Source: Sphaerochaeta sp. (GTDB taxonomy: Bacteria > Spirochaetota > Spirochaetia > Sphaerochaetales > Sphaerochaetaceae). Taken from it: 64,000 nt of DNA. Under the pieces are notes generated by a model. It had not been told where the DNA came from. It did no database searches and saw only the letters and a program-made list of their open reading frames with translations. This document shows, piece by piece, positions 41,717 through 50,577 of the stretch (positions are counted from its first letter, which is position 1; the number at the start of each line of letters is the position of its first letter). The stretch lies in the NCBI GenBank assembly GCA_022482495.1, contig JAKVPA010000006.1:62001-126000 (forward strand), read 5' to 3'. The translations under genes and the position numbers were made by a program.

Positions 41717-42445
41717 TTATGATTTCTTTGGGGCTCGCCGCTCTTTTCGGGTCAGATAGTAGATCGGGGGATTGGTCCCCGTCTTCACGCCGACCTTGTA
41801 CGCTTCCGGGAAATCCTCAATCATGGAAAGCAGCGAGGAATATCCGAACGCCTTGAAGCTGAAATCCGGTTTGAACCGGTGGATGGAGTTGCCCAGGTTG
41901 GCCAGCATCTTCGCCCCGATGCCTTCGCTGTCCGGGGTGGAATCGTAGGCCATGTCAAGGAATTTCAGCAAGGACGTCCGACTGTCCAGCTTGGTGTCCG
42001 GGATCTCATCGGAGACGGGATTCAGGTCTTCCAGATACTGGAACTGGTTGCAGGAGTTGATCCAGATCGGTTTGCACTTGGCCTTTTCCCCCAGACCGAT
42101 GACCGTCTTGCCCAGCTCCCGAAGCCTCAGGGAGAGCATGTAGTATCCGTTGTCCGACGCGACGATGGCGAACGTGTCGATCTCCGGATGCCCGATGGCC
42201 AGGGCGACGGCGTCCATCATGATCGCCTTGTCGATCACCTGGTCCTCCCCATTGTGGAACTGCTGGATCACACTGATCGGCGTGCGGGTGATCTGGTCCT
42301 GCCATGCCTTGGTGTTCTTGATGGACCAGTCGGCATAGGCGCGCTGGTACAGGATGTCCCCCTGTCCGGAAAGCCACGCGATGATGTCAGGGATGGCCCT
42401 GCTGGGTACGTTCTCCGCATCGAAAAAGACGGCGATTTTGCTCAT
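41717..42445 (-). CDS. NYN-domain ribonuclease-like protein with LOTUS/OST-HTH-like C-terminus
   Basis: A 242-residue protein. The N-terminal PIN-like NYN domain has F-F-D-A-E-N-V near residues 7-13, D-K-A-I-M-M-D-A near 71-78 and V-A-S-D-N-G-Y near 94-100, giving the acidic metal site. The C-terminal 80 residues (L-L-K-F-L-D-M-A-Y, then F-K-P-D-F-S-F-K-A-F-G-Y-S-S-L) look like an OST-HTH RNA-binding domain. It may be an RNA-processing or decay enzyme. Divergent from topB. The ATG has no ribosome site, and a promoter lies 6 nt away. Confidence 0.88.
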   Translation of the reverse strand: MSKIAVFFDAENVPSRAIPDIIAWLSGQGDILYQRAYADWSIKNTKAWQDQITRTPISVIQQFHNGEDQVIDKAIMMDAVALAIGHPEIDTFAIVASDNGYYMLSLRLRELGKTVIGLGEKAKCKPIWINSCNQFQYLEDLNPVSDEIPDTKLDSRTSLLKFLDMAYDSTPDSEGIGAKMLANLGNSIHRFKPDFSFKAFGYSSLLSMIEDFPEAYKVGVKTGTNPPIYYLTRKERRAPKKS

Positions 42446-42451
42446 ACGTTC

Positions 42452-42480
42452 GGTATAGCAGAGAAACGGCGTTCCCGCAA
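42452..42480 (-). promoter_or_regulatory. Predicted promoter of the NYN gene, leaderless
   Basis: Minus strand TTGCGG, 17-nt spacer, TATACC with TGC in front, then 6 nt to the ATG at 42445. Confidence 0.55.
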
Positions 42481-42485
42481 CCTGC

Positions 42486-42515
42486 TTGTTTCGAGATGGC
42501 CGTTTTAGGTATGCT
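42486..42515 (+). promoter_or_regulatory. Predicted promoter of topB, leaderless type
   Basis: TTGTTT, 18-nt spacer, TATGCT, then 7 nt (GGGGAAC) to the ATG at 42523. GGGGA could act as a very close ribosome site. Confidence 0.45.
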
Positions 42516-42522
42516 GGGGAAC

Positions 42523-44820
42523 ATGAAAAAACTGGTTCTTGCCGAAAAACCGAGCGTAGCCCGGGAGTTGGCCAAGGTGCTGGGGTGCGTTGGCCGTGAA
42601 AAAGGGTACCTGGAAGGTACAGACTACGTCGTCACATGGGCGTTGGGGCATTTGGTCGAACTGGCCCCTCCCGCCACCTACAGCGATTCCTACAAACGTT
42701 GGACGCTTTCCTCGCTCCCTATGCTTCCCGAGCCCTTGCAGCAACAGGTCATCGACTCCAGCAAGGATCAGTTCGAGGTGGTCCGTTCCCTGATGGGGCG
42801 TCCTGACATCGCTTCGCTGGTCATCGCCACCGATGCCGGACGGGAAGGAGAGCTGGTGGCACGCTGGATCATCAAGATGGCAGGGTATACGGGTTCCTGT
42901 GAGCGGCTGTGGATCAGCAGCCAGACGGAAGGCGCCATCCGTGAGGGATTCGCCAATCTCAAACCGGCATCCCTGTACGACAACCTGTACCATGCCGCCG
43001 AGGCGCGCGCCGCCGCTGACTGGTACATCGGCATGAACGTCACCCGTGCGCTGACCTGCCAGTATGACGCAAAACTCACCGCCGGGCGGGTCCAGACGCC
43101 AACACTGGCCCTGATGACCGGCAGAGAGGATGAGCGGGACAAATTCGTCGGGGCGTTCTACTGGACGCTCCGCGCTGATTTCGGCTCCTTCAGCGCCAGT
43201 TACCAGGATGCTGAGGGAAACAACCGCATTCTTTCGGAAGACTTGGCCAAGCATCTCTCCGACAGCCTGCAGGGGAAGACCGGTACGGTGGTGTCCGTGG
43301 AAAGCGTCGAGATGACCGAACAACCGCCGCTGGCTTATGACCTTACCGAGTTGCAGCGGGACGCCAACATCATGCTGGACTTCAGCGCCAAGATGACGCT
43401 GGATACGCTGCAGAAATTGTATGAGACCTACAAGATCGTCACCTATCCGCGGACGGACAGCAGGTACATCACCCACGACATCGTCGCGACGCTCCCTGAT
43501 CGTCTGAAGGCGCTCTCCGGAACGCCGTTCGCTTCGTTGTCGTCCCTGTACCTTGCCAACGGCTACCGGGTGGACGAGAACCGGTTCGTCAAGGATATGG
43601 CGGTGACGGATCATCACGCCATCATCCCCACGGAACAACGGGTCGACCTGGCCCGTCTGTCCAAGGATGAACGCGCCCTGTGGGAGTTGATCGCCACACG
43701 CTTCCTGGAAGTACTTTCTCCGGACTACGTCTATACGACCACGACGGTGAAGATTGATGTGGAAGGAACGTTGCTGCAGGCGCGTGTATCCGTTCCAAAG
43801 AGCCAAGGATGGCACGCCGTCTCCCGGCTGGTGGGACGAAGAAATCTGTTGGGCGAGGTGACGGATGATCCCGCGACGCTCTCCGGCATCACGGTCGGCC
43901 AGAACCTCACCGTGCAAAGCGTGAAGAGCCGCAGACAGGCCACCCCGATGCCGGAGCGGTACACCGACGCCACCTTGCTCTCCGCCATGGAGCATGCCGG
44001 CCGGTTCGTCGATGACGCCGAAGCGAAAAAACACCTGGGCGCCGGACTGGGCACGCCGGCGACCCGTGCCGACCTGATCGAAAAACTGGTCCAGTACCAC
44101 TATGTCGACCGGGTGGGGAAGGAATTCGTCCCAACTCCCAAGGGGAGGGAAGTGGTCCGGCTCGCGCCGCTGCAGCTTCGTTCCCCAGAGCTCACCGGAA
44201 GGTGGGAAGAACGGCTTGACGGCATCGCCAAGGGTACGGAGGATCCTGACCGGTTCATCGCGGACATCAAACGGAACGCCCGCGAACTGGTCGGCCAGAT
44301 CATCTCCACCCGGGATTCCTACGCTCCGGTATTTCCCGATGGAAAGGAGTGCCCGTTCTGCCATGGCCCGATGATGAAGGCCGTCGACGAGGTGGGGCGC
44401 ACCCACTACATTTGCCAGCGCCTTTCCTGCTCGTATGAAGAAATGGAGCTCAAACGCAGGGTGCCGGTGGAAAAACCGGTTGTTCCAGAGCCGGTCAAAA
44501 AAGCCGTGGTGGTCAAACGGGTTCCCGTTTCCGCCTCGGCACGTCCGGACGGAATGCGCAAAGTGGTGGTGAAGAAAAAGCCGATGGCTTCCTTCAGCCT
44601 GCCGGATGACGTGGAGACCGCGCCGTCGTACACCTATGTGACGGAAACGGTGGTGGTAACCCCAAGCAAGCGGCAACGGCGTGATGACCGCGACCGGCGT
44701 GAGACTCCGATTCGCAATCCCCGCATGAGCGGCGGAGGGGATTCCTATGAGGGTGGTGGCACCATCGCCGATTTTCTCCGCGCCAAAGAGCAACGGGACA
44801 AACATCACGGACGGCATTGA
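42523..44820 (+). CDS. topB: DNA topoisomerase III
   Basis: A 765-residue type IA topoisomerase. The TOPRIM domain starts L-V-L-A-E-K-P-S-V-A-R-E and has A-T-D-A-G-R-E-G-E near residue 105. The active-site tyrosine is in Y-P-R-T-D-S-R-Y-I-T near 315. The body ends with G-L-G-T-P-A-T-R-A and P-T-x-K-G. A single zinc finger (C-P-F-C-H-G and C-Q-R-L-S-C near 610-640) precedes a basic, unstructured tail of about 100 residues. It decatenates and relaxes DNA. The long tail is unusual and probably binds DNA. Confidence 0.95.
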   Translation: MKKLVLAEKPSVARELAKVLGCVGREKGYLEGTDYVVTWALGHLVELAPPATYSDSYKRWTLSSLPMLPEPLQQQVIDSSKDQFEVVRSLMGRPDIASLVIATDAGREGELVARWIIKMAGYTGSCERLWISSQTEGAIREGFANLKPASLYDNLYHAAEARAAADWYIGMNVTRALTCQYDAKLTAGRVQTPTLALMTGREDERDKFVGAFYWTLRADFGSFSASYQDAEGNNRILSEDLAKHLSDSLQGKTGTVVSVESVEMTEQPPLAYDLTELQRDANIMLDFSAKMTLDTLQKLYETYKIVTYPRTDSRYITHDIVATLPDRLKALSGTPFASLSSLYLANGYRVDENRFVKDMAVTDHHAIIPTEQRVDLARLSKDERALWELIATRFLEVLSPDYVYTTTTVKIDVEGTLLQARVSVPKSQGWHAVSRLVGRRNLLGEVTDDPATLSGITVGQNLTVQSVKSRRQATPMPERYTDATLLSAMEHAGRFVDDAEAKKHLGAGLGTPATRADLIEKLVQYHYVDRVGKEFVPTPKGREVVRLAPLQLRSPELTGRWEERLDGIAKGTEDPDRFIADIKRNARELVGQIISTRDSYAPVFPDGKECPFCHGPMMKAVDEVGRTHYICQRLSCSYEEMELKRRVPVEKPVVPEPVKKAVVVKRVPVSASARPDGMRKVVVKKKPMASFSLPDDVETAPSYTYVTETVVVTPSKRQRRDDRDRRETPIRNPRMSGGGDSYEGGGTIADFLRAKEQRDKHHGRH

Positions 44821-44869
44821 GGAAGATTTTGGAACATCACTGTTATTATTGAAACATTCTGTTATCCTA

Positions 44870-44899
44870 TGGACATACCACAGTGCTTTCTGCTATGCT
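44870..44899 (+). promoter_or_regulatory. Predicted promoter of the dap-lysA operon
   Basis: TGGACA, 18-nt spacer, TATGCT with TGC in front, followed by a leader with GAGGAG before dapB. No lysine riboswitch is seen in this short leader. Confidence 0.5.
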
Positions 44900-44918
44900 G
44901 TCCCATCGAGGAGCGGAT

Positions 44919-45671
44919 ATGCGCATTGCGATTGTCGGATATGGGAAGATGGGGCGGTTGATCAAATCGACCGCGGAAGCCTCTGGTATCGAGGTTCCTG
45001 TCGTCATCGACCCGATTTCCAAGGATCCGGGGGTGACAGCCACGGATGTCTGTGAACAGAATCTTTCTGACGTCCAGGCGGTGGTGGAGTTCTCCACCCC
45101 CAGCGTGGTCGTCGATCATCTGAAAGTATACACCCGCATGGGGCTGGATGCCGTCATCGGGACGACCGGGTGGACGGACAAGTTGCCTCAGGTGCGGCAG
45201 ATGGTGGAGACTTCCTCCAGTTCCGTCATCTACAGCGGGAATTATTCGTTGGGGGTGGCCGTATTCCTCAAGCTGGTGCGGCAGGCCGCCGCGATGCTGG
45301 GCAAAGCGGGAGGCTATGACAGCGGGGTGTTCGAAATGCACCATGCCGCCAAAGCGGACAGCCCCAGCGGGACGGCGTTGATGCTTGCCCAAAGTCTCAC
45401 CGACGCGGGAGCAGGCAAGGACAAGATCGTTTCGGAGACATTGCATCGCACCCGGGAAGCGGATGAAGTGCAGGTCGCCAGCCTGAGGGTTGGCAGCGTT
45501 TTCGGGACGCATACCGTCTATTTTGACAGTGACGCGGATACCATCGAGCTTACCCATCGGGCGAAGAACCGCCAAGGATTCGCCCAAGGCGCCATTACGG
45601 CGGTCACCTGGCTGGTCGGGCAGAAGCCCGGGCTGTACACGCTGGATGACCTGATTTCGCACATTATGTGA
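44919..45671 (+). CDS. dapB: 4-hydroxy-tetrahydrodipicolinate reductase
   Basis: A 250-residue NAD(P)H enzyme. The N-terminal I-A-I-V-G-Y-G-K-M-G-R is the Rossmann motif (residues 3-13). G-T-T-G-W near residue 84 and the catalytic E-M-H-H-A-A-K-A-D-S-P-S-G-T-A near 143-157 (His-His and Lys) are present. First gene of the lysine operon. The start at 44919 follows GAGGAG by 5 nt. Confidence 0.96.
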   Translation: MRIAIVGYGKMGRLIKSTAEASGIEVPVVIDPISKDPGVTATDVCEQNLSDVQAVVEFSTPSVVVDHLKVYTRMGLDAVIGTTGWTDKLPQVRQMVETSSSSVIYSGNYSLGVAVFLKLVRQAAAMLGKAGGYDSGVFEMHHAAKADSPSGTALMLAQSLTDAGAGKDKIVSETLHRTREADEVQVASLRVGSVFGTHTVYFDSDADTIELTHRAKNRQGFAQGAITAVTWLVGQKPGLYTLDDLISHIM

Positions 45672-45685
45672 CCCAGGAGAAAGAT

Positions 45686-46597
45686 ATGGAAAAGATTACG
45701 TTCCGCGGTGTGTATACCGCAATGGTTACGCCGTTCACCAAAACGGACAATATCGATGAACAGGCGCTGTATGACATGATCAACAGCCAGATCGCCTCCG
45801 GCGTATCCGGCCTGGTGCCCTGCGGCACCAGCGGTGAAAGCCCGACGCTCAGCCATCTGGAGCATGACCGGGTGATCGCCTTGACCGTTCATTACGCCAA
45901 AGGCAGGGTGCCGGTGATCGCCGGTACGGGAAGCAACGCCACCAGTGAGGCGATCCAGTTGTCCCGTCACGCCCAGACCAACGGCGCAGATGCCTGCCTG
46001 TTGGTCAATCCGTACTACAACAAGCCGACGCAGAAAGGGCTGTACCTTCATTTCAAGGCGGTCGCGGACAGCGTGGATATCCCCTGCATCCTGTACAACA
46101 TCAAAGGAAGAACCGGGGTGAACATCGAGACGGACACGTTGGTCAAGCTGGCCAATGATTGCCCGAACATCGTCGGCGTCAAAGAGGCCAGCGGCAACCT
46201 GGTGCAGATGGAGGATGTGATCAAACGCAAACCCTCCAGCTTTGCCGTCCTTTCCGGGGATGACAACCTCAGCCTGGATTTGATCGAACGGGGTGGGGAC
46301 GGTGTTGTTTCCGTCGCGTCCAACATCTGCCCTGCGTTGATGAGCAAAATGATCGGTCTCGCGTTGGACGGAAAGATGGCCGAAGCGCGGAAGATTGAGG
46401 AGAAGTTGGCTCCGTTCTTCAAGGCTTGCTTCATTGAGACCAACCCGATCCCCATCAAGACGGCCATGGCTCGGTACGGTTGGTGCGAGGAGAGTTTCCG
46501 CCTGCCGCTGTGCACGCTGGCCACGGAAGAACACCGGCAGATCCTGTATCAGGCGTTGGATGACCTGGATGCCATCGGCGCCATTGTGAGGCGGTAA
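45686..46597 (+). CDS. dapA: 4-hydroxy-tetrahydrodipicolinate synthase
   Basis: A 303-residue class I aldolase condensing pyruvate and aspartate semialdehyde. It has P-C-G-T-S-G-E-S-P-T-L near residues 43-53, the tyrosine in N-P-Y-Y-N-K-P-T near 111-118, and the Schiff-base lysine in G-V-K-E-A-S-G near 167-173. AGGAG lies 7 nt before the ATG. Confidence 0.97.
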   Translation: MEKITFRGVYTAMVTPFTKTDNIDEQALYDMINSQIASGVSGLVPCGTSGESPTLSHLEHDRVIALTVHYAKGRVPVIAGTGSNATSEAIQLSRHAQTNGADACLLVNPYYNKPTQKGLYLHFKAVADSVDIPCILYNIKGRTGVNIETDTLVKLANDCPNIVGVKEASGNLVQMEDVIKRKPSSFAVLSGDDNLSLDLIERGGDGVVSVASNICPALMSKMIGLALDGKMAEARKIEEKLAPFFKACFIETNPIPIKTAMARYGWCEESFRLPLCTLATEEHRQILYQALDDLDAIGAIVRR

Positions 46598-46600
46598 CAG

Positions 46601-47833
46601 ATGGCGACCGTCAACAACCATTTCCTCACGTTGTCCAGCGGATACCTGTTTCCTGAGATCGCCCGTCGGACAAAAGCGTGGCAGGAGAAGCATCCCGACG
46701 CAAAGGTGCTCAGGTTGGGCATCGGCAACACCACCGAGGCGCTCGCACCGGCGGTATGCCAGGCGATGAAGCATAAGATCGACCTGCTCTCCGATCGCGC
46801 CACGTACACCGGATACGGCGACGAGCAGGGCGACGCGTCGCTGAGAAAAGCGCTCTGTGGTTTCTATCATGACCATTGGGGTGTGGATCTGGATCCGATG
46901 GAGTTCTTCATCAGTGACGGGGCGAAGAGCGATGCGGCGAACATCCAGGAACTGTTCGGACAGAACAACATCGTCGCCGTACAGGATCCCGCCTATCCCG
47001 TGTATGTGGACAGCAATGTCGTGGGAGGCCGTACCGGCGCATACAACAAGGAAAAGGAAGGGTATGACGGGTTCGTCTATCTTCCCAGCGTGGCGGAGAA
47101 CGGGTTCATTCCCGATCCTCCATCGGTGCATGTCGATCTGATCTATCTGTGCAGCCCGAACAATCCCACCGGCGCGGTTGCGACAAAAGCGCAACTGAAG
47201 GCGTTCGTCGACTACGCCATCCGGGAGAATGCGGTGATCATCTTCGACGCCGCCTACAGTTCGTACATCACCGATGACCAGTACCCCCATTCCATCTACC
47301 AGGTGGAAGGGGCCCAGCGGTGCGCCATTGAGATTTCCAGTTTCAGCAAGTTCGCCGGTTTCACCGGAGTCCGTCTGGGATGGACGGTGGTTCCCAAACA
47401 GCTGGTCTGTCAGGATGCCGGTCCCGGAGTGCTCAACGGTCTGTGGAACCGCAGGCAGTGCACCTTCTTCAATGGAGCCAGCAACATCTCCCAATACGGT
47501 GGAGAAGCTTCCCTTTCCGGAGAAGGGTACAAACAGTGCATGCAACTGGTCGACTACTATCTGGAGAACGCAAGGATCATCCGTCAGGGACTGGAATCCG
47601 TCGGCCTGGTCTGTTATGGTGGTGTCAACAGCCCGTACATCTGGGCCCGAACACCGAAGGGCATGACCAGCTGGCAGTTCTTTGATCTGCTGCTTGACCG
47701 TTGCCATGTGGTGGTTACCCCGGGATCCGGTTTCGGCCCTGCCGGTGAAGGGTATGTGCGGGTTTCCGCGTACGGTCATCGTGAGGATGTGGTGGCGGCG
47801 ATGGAGAGCATCCGGAGGAATTTCAGCGTATGA
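46601..47833 (+). CDS. dapL: LL-diaminopimelate aminotransferase
   Basis: A 410-residue PLP enzyme of class I/II that converts tetrahydrodipicolinate to LL-diaminopimelate in one step, bypassing DapD, DapC and DapE. It opens with L-S-S-G-Y-L-F-P-E-I-A-R-R and L-R-L-G-I-G-N-T-T. D-P-A-Y-P-V-Y-V-D-S and C-S-P-N-N-P-T-G-A follow. The PLP lysine is in S-S-F-S-K-F-A-G-F-T-G-V-R-L-G-W near 246-260. The gene begins 3 bp after dapA and overlaps lysA by ATGA. Confidence 0.97.
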   Translation: MATVNNHFLTLSSGYLFPEIARRTKAWQEKHPDAKVLRLGIGNTTEALAPAVCQAMKHKIDLLSDRATYTGYGDEQGDASLRKALCGFYHDHWGVDLDPMEFFISDGAKSDAANIQELFGQNNIVAVQDPAYPVYVDSNVVGGRTGAYNKEKEGYDGFVYLPSVAENGFIPDPPSVHVDLIYLCSPNNPTGAVATKAQLKAFVDYAIRENAVIIFDAAYSSYITDDQYPHSIYQVEGAQRCAIEISSFSKFAGFTGVRLGWTVVPKQLVCQDAGPGVLNGLWNRRQCTFFNGASNISQYGGEASLSGEGYKQCMQLVDYYLENARIIRQGLESVGLVCYGGVNSPYIWARTPKGMTSWQFFDLLLDRCHVVVTPGSGFGPAGEGYVRVSAYGHREDVVAAMESIRRNFSV

Positions 47834-49083
47834 GCGACAAAACACTTCCCCTTTCCGATGAGCGGCTGCAGGAGCTGGCCTCCCGATTGCCCACGCCGTT
47901 CTATCTGTACGATGAGTCGGCCATCCGGGAGAACGCGTTGGCGTTCAAGGCCGCTTTTTCCTGGGCGCCAGGATTCACCGATTACTTTGCCGTCAAGGCG
48001 TGTCCCAATCCGGTGATCATCCGGATGCTCAGTGAGTTGGGCTTTGGCGCGGATTGTTCCTCACTCCCTGAGTTGTTGCTTGCCGATGCCTGCGGCATCC
48101 GTGGGGAACGCATCATGTTCACCAGCAACGACACCCCGGTGGAGGAATTTGATGAAGCGTACCGCCTCGGCACGGTGATCAACCTGGATGACATCACGCA
48201 TATCGACAGCCTGAGGACGATTCCCCAGACGATCTGCTTCCGCTACAACCCCGGTCCGGAACGGACGGGGAACGCCATCATCGGCAATCCGGTGGACGCA
48301 AAGTATGGGGTGCGGAGTGACCAGATCTGTGACTGTTACCGGATCATGAAGGAGAAAGGGGTCAAACGGTTCGGCCTGCACACCATGGTGGCGTCCAACG
48401 AGCTGGACGGCCAGTACATCGTGGAGACGGCGCGGATGCTGTTTTCCCTTTGTGGAAAGATTTATCGCGAAACCGGGGTGCGCATCTCGTTCCTCGACCT
48501 GGGCGGCGGGATCGGCATCCCGTACCGGCCGGAACAACAGCGGATGGATATCCGGGATGTGAGCCAAAAGATCCATCAGTTGTACGATGAGATGATCGTC
48601 AAAACCGGTCTGGGACCGGTTTCCATGGCGTTTGAGTGTGGCCGGTACATCACCGGTCCGTACGGATACCTGGTCACCAAAGTCCGCCACGTCACCCACA
48701 AGTACAAGGAATTCGTCGGTGTGGACGCCACGATGGCCGATCTGATGCGGCCGGGCATGTATGGAGCCTACCATCACGTCAGCGTGGTGGGGAAGGAACA
48801 ACTGCCCCATGACCACACGTATGATGTTACCGGCTCCCTCTGTGAGAACAATGACAAGTTTGCCATCGACCGGGCGCTTCCCGCCATCACGGAAGGGGAT
48901 GTGTTGGTGATCCATGACGCCGGCGCGCATGGACATTCGATGGGGTTCAATTACAATGGAAAGCTGCGTCATGCCGAATATCTTCTCCATCCGGACGGGA
49001 CGGTGACGATGATCCGCCGCGCCGAGACGTACGACGATTATGTGGCGACCTTGCGGTTTCCTGGATGTGAGGTGAAGGTATGA
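47830..49083 (+). CDS. lysA: Diaminopimelate decarboxylase
   Basis: A 417-residue alanine-racemase-fold PLP enzyme. The lysine that binds PLP is in Y-F-A-V-K-A-C-P near residues 52-59. L-D-L-G-G-G-I-G-I-P near 222-231, E-C-G-R-Y-I-T-G-P near 267-275, and the late C-E-N-N-D and G-A-H-G-H-S-M segments are also seen. The protein diverges from E. coli LysA and is the type often found with DapL. It overlaps both neighbours by ATGA. Confidence 0.95.
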   Translation: MSDKTLPLSDERLQELASRLPTPFYLYDESAIRENALAFKAAFSWAPGFTDYFAVKACPNPVIIRMLSELGFGADCSSLPELLLADACGIRGERIMFTSNDTPVEEFDEAYRLGTVINLDDITHIDSLRTIPQTICFRYNPGPERTGNAIIGNPVDAKYGVRSDQICDCYRIMKEKGVKRFGLHTMVASNELDGQYIVETARMLFSLCGKIYRETGVRISFLDLGGGIGIPYRPEQQRMDIRDVSQKIHQLYDEMIVKTGLGPVSMAFECGRYITGPYGYLVTKVRHVTHKYKEFVGVDATMADLMRPGMYGAYHHVSVVGKEQLPHDHTYDVTGSLCENNDKFAIDRALPAITEGDVLVIHDAGAHGHSMGFNYNGKLRHAEYLLHPDGTVTMIRRAETYDDYVATLRFPGCEVKV

Positions 49084-49472
49084 GTTTCCACTACGAAAGC
49101 AGAGTCTATTATTCCGATACGGACTGTGAAGGCATCGCCTACCACGCCCGGTATCTGGACTGGGCGGAACACGCCCGTACCGAATGGATGCGTTCCCTCT
49201 TCGGGAGTCCATCCCAGGTGGTGGAGCGCTACCACATGCTGTTTGTCGTCAAGACGATCACCATCGAGTACCACCGTCCGCTGAAGTTGGATGATCCGGT
49301 AAGGGTGGAAAGCTCGCCGGTGGAGTGGGGCGCCTTCTCGTTTGTCCTTCTGCAGGAGATTTTCAGCGGAGAAGAGAAAAAAGCCACCCTCAAAGTGAAG
49401 GTGGCCTGTCTGGATGACCGGACGCTCCGGCCCGCCAAACTCCCGGATACATTCGTCGCAAGCTTCAGTTGA
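49080..49472 (+). CDS. Acyl-CoA thioesterase, 4HBT hot-dog family (YbgC-like)
   Basis: A 130-residue hot-dog protein. The catalytic block is Y-S-D-T-D-C-E-G-I-A-Y-H-A-R-Y-L-D-W-A-E near residues 11-30 (D14 and E29 the likely active-site acids). It hydrolyses short or aromatic acyl-CoA. It is the last gene of the dap-lysA operon with an ATGA overlap, yet has no obvious lysine role. It overlaps the lipoprotein gene tail to tail by 8 bp. Confidence 0.92.
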   Translation: MSFHYESRVYYSDTDCEGIAYHARYLDWAEHARTEWMRSLFGSPSQVVERYHMLFVVKTITIEYHRPLKLDDPVRVESSPVEWGAFSFVLLQEIFSGEEKKATLKVKVACLDDRTLRPAKLPDTFVASFS

Positions 49473-50502
49473 CCGTATCGGATACCGGGACGGAGACCAA
49501 CGTCGAGACGCTCCCCACCGATCCCAGCTTGGACGCGGAGATGATCAGATCATAGCGATGCGTTCCCGCGATGGGGGAGCTGACCGTCAACGAGGAGCTG
49601 GTGGCTCCCGAGATGGCGATTCCTTCGCAGTACCATTGGTAGATCAGATCTGATGTGGTCAGGCCGGCCTTCGCCAGATTGCTCGGGCTGAACTGCAGGG
49701 TGAATGGTTCGTTCCCTTTGGGGGTGGTCGGTTGGCAGGTGACCGTCCCTTGTACGGGAAGCGAAGTGTTGTTGGTCACCGAGAGGGAGAATGAATTGCT
49801 CATGTCCCCGATGACCAGCGCGATTGTTCCGCTGGAAGTCGTTCCGTCCACCACCCGGATGGCGATGGTCGAGCCGGAGACGGAGACCGTGTCACTGATC
49901 AATCGGGTGGAGAACACGTAGGAACCGGCGGCAAGCGTCTTGACCAGTTTGCCTGTTCCATTCCCGTTGTTGGTGATCTCTCCCGCGTCGATTTCCACCG
50001 CGTTTCCCTTCTGGTCGGTCAGCGTGAACAACAGATAGGCATCAGTGGAGACCTGGTCGGTCGGCCAGCTGAACTGCAGGGAAACTTCGCCTTCACCGGG
50101 AAGGGTTTCCAGAGAGAGTGTTGCCGTAGTGGTCGCCGGTGAGAACCGTTGGGTTGTGGAACCGGTTGCCAGTACCTTGCCGTTCGGGTTCAACGCTTCG
50201 ACGGTGATGCTCCACGTCCCGATGGCGATGTTGCCCAACGTAATGGGACTGGTTTCCGCCGTCAGGTCGATCGCCGTGGAGACGGCCGGCCCTGTGGCCG
50301 TAACATGGTAGCTGGATATCTCCAGTTCCGCGTCGGTGGGTTTGACGCTCCGCTCCTGTTCGGAAAACTGGCTGCACTGGATTTCCAGGGTGGCCTGGAC
50401 GGTGCGTTCCTCCGGGGCGCTTGTCTCATGGTTGCATCCCGCTCCAAGCAGTATGGTTGCCATGATCAGCGCCAGAACGCCAGAGTGAATGGTTCGTTGC
50501 AT
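49465..50502 (-). CDS. Surface or periplasmic lipoprotein with beta-sandwich repeats
   Basis: A 345-residue protein with a signal ending in lipobox L-L-G-A-G-C (C23). The mature part is Ser/Thr-rich and all-beta. Two or three Ig-like segments can be seen, such as I-A-I-G-T-W-S-I-T-V-E-A-L-N near residue 92-105 and a final S-S-P-I-A-G-T-H-R-Y-D-L-I-I-S-A with Y-Q-W-Y, as in PKD/Ig domains. GGAGG lies 6 nt before the ATG. The function is unknown; a surface role is inferred. Confidence 0.8.
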   Translation of the reverse strand: MQRTIHSGVLALIMATILLGAGCNHETSAPEERTVQATLEIQCSQFSEQERSVKPTDAELEISSYHVTATGPAVSTAIDLTAETSPITLGNIAIGTWSITVEALNPNGKVLATGSTTQRFSPATTTATLSLETLPGEGEVSLQFSWPTDQVSTDAYLLFTLTDQKGNAVEIDAGEITNNGNGTGKLVKTLAAGSYVFSTRLISDTVSVSGSTIAIRVVDGTTSSGTIALVIGDMSNSFSLSVTNNTSLPVQGTVTCQPTTPKGNEPFTLQFSPSNLAKAGLTTSDLIYQWYCEGIAISGATSSSLTVSSPIAGTHRYDLIISASKLGSVGSVSTLVSVPVSDTVN

Positions 50503-50542
50503 AGGAATCCTCCTGTAGGGTTTTCCCTATCTACCTCTGAAC

Positions 50543-50571
50543 TTGCGTTTTTGGTCGGAGTTTCCTACACT
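50543..50571 (+). promoter_or_regulatory. Predicted promoter of the CBM9-like gene, leaderless
   Basis: TTGCGT, 17-nt spacer, TACACT, then exactly 6 nt to the ATG at 50578. No Shine-Dalgarno. Confidence 0.55.
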
Positions 50572-50577
50572 GAATGC

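Noticed and set aside
42505-44817. A 770-codon open frame opposite topB
   Set aside because: It is the complement of a conserved topoisomerase, with no ribosome site or recognisable domain.
45518-47845. A 775-codon open frame on the minus strand across dapA and dapL
   Set aside because: It lies opposite well-recognised dap genes, reads as low-complexity Arg/His/Gly sequence and has no motif. It is a by-product of high G+C codon use.
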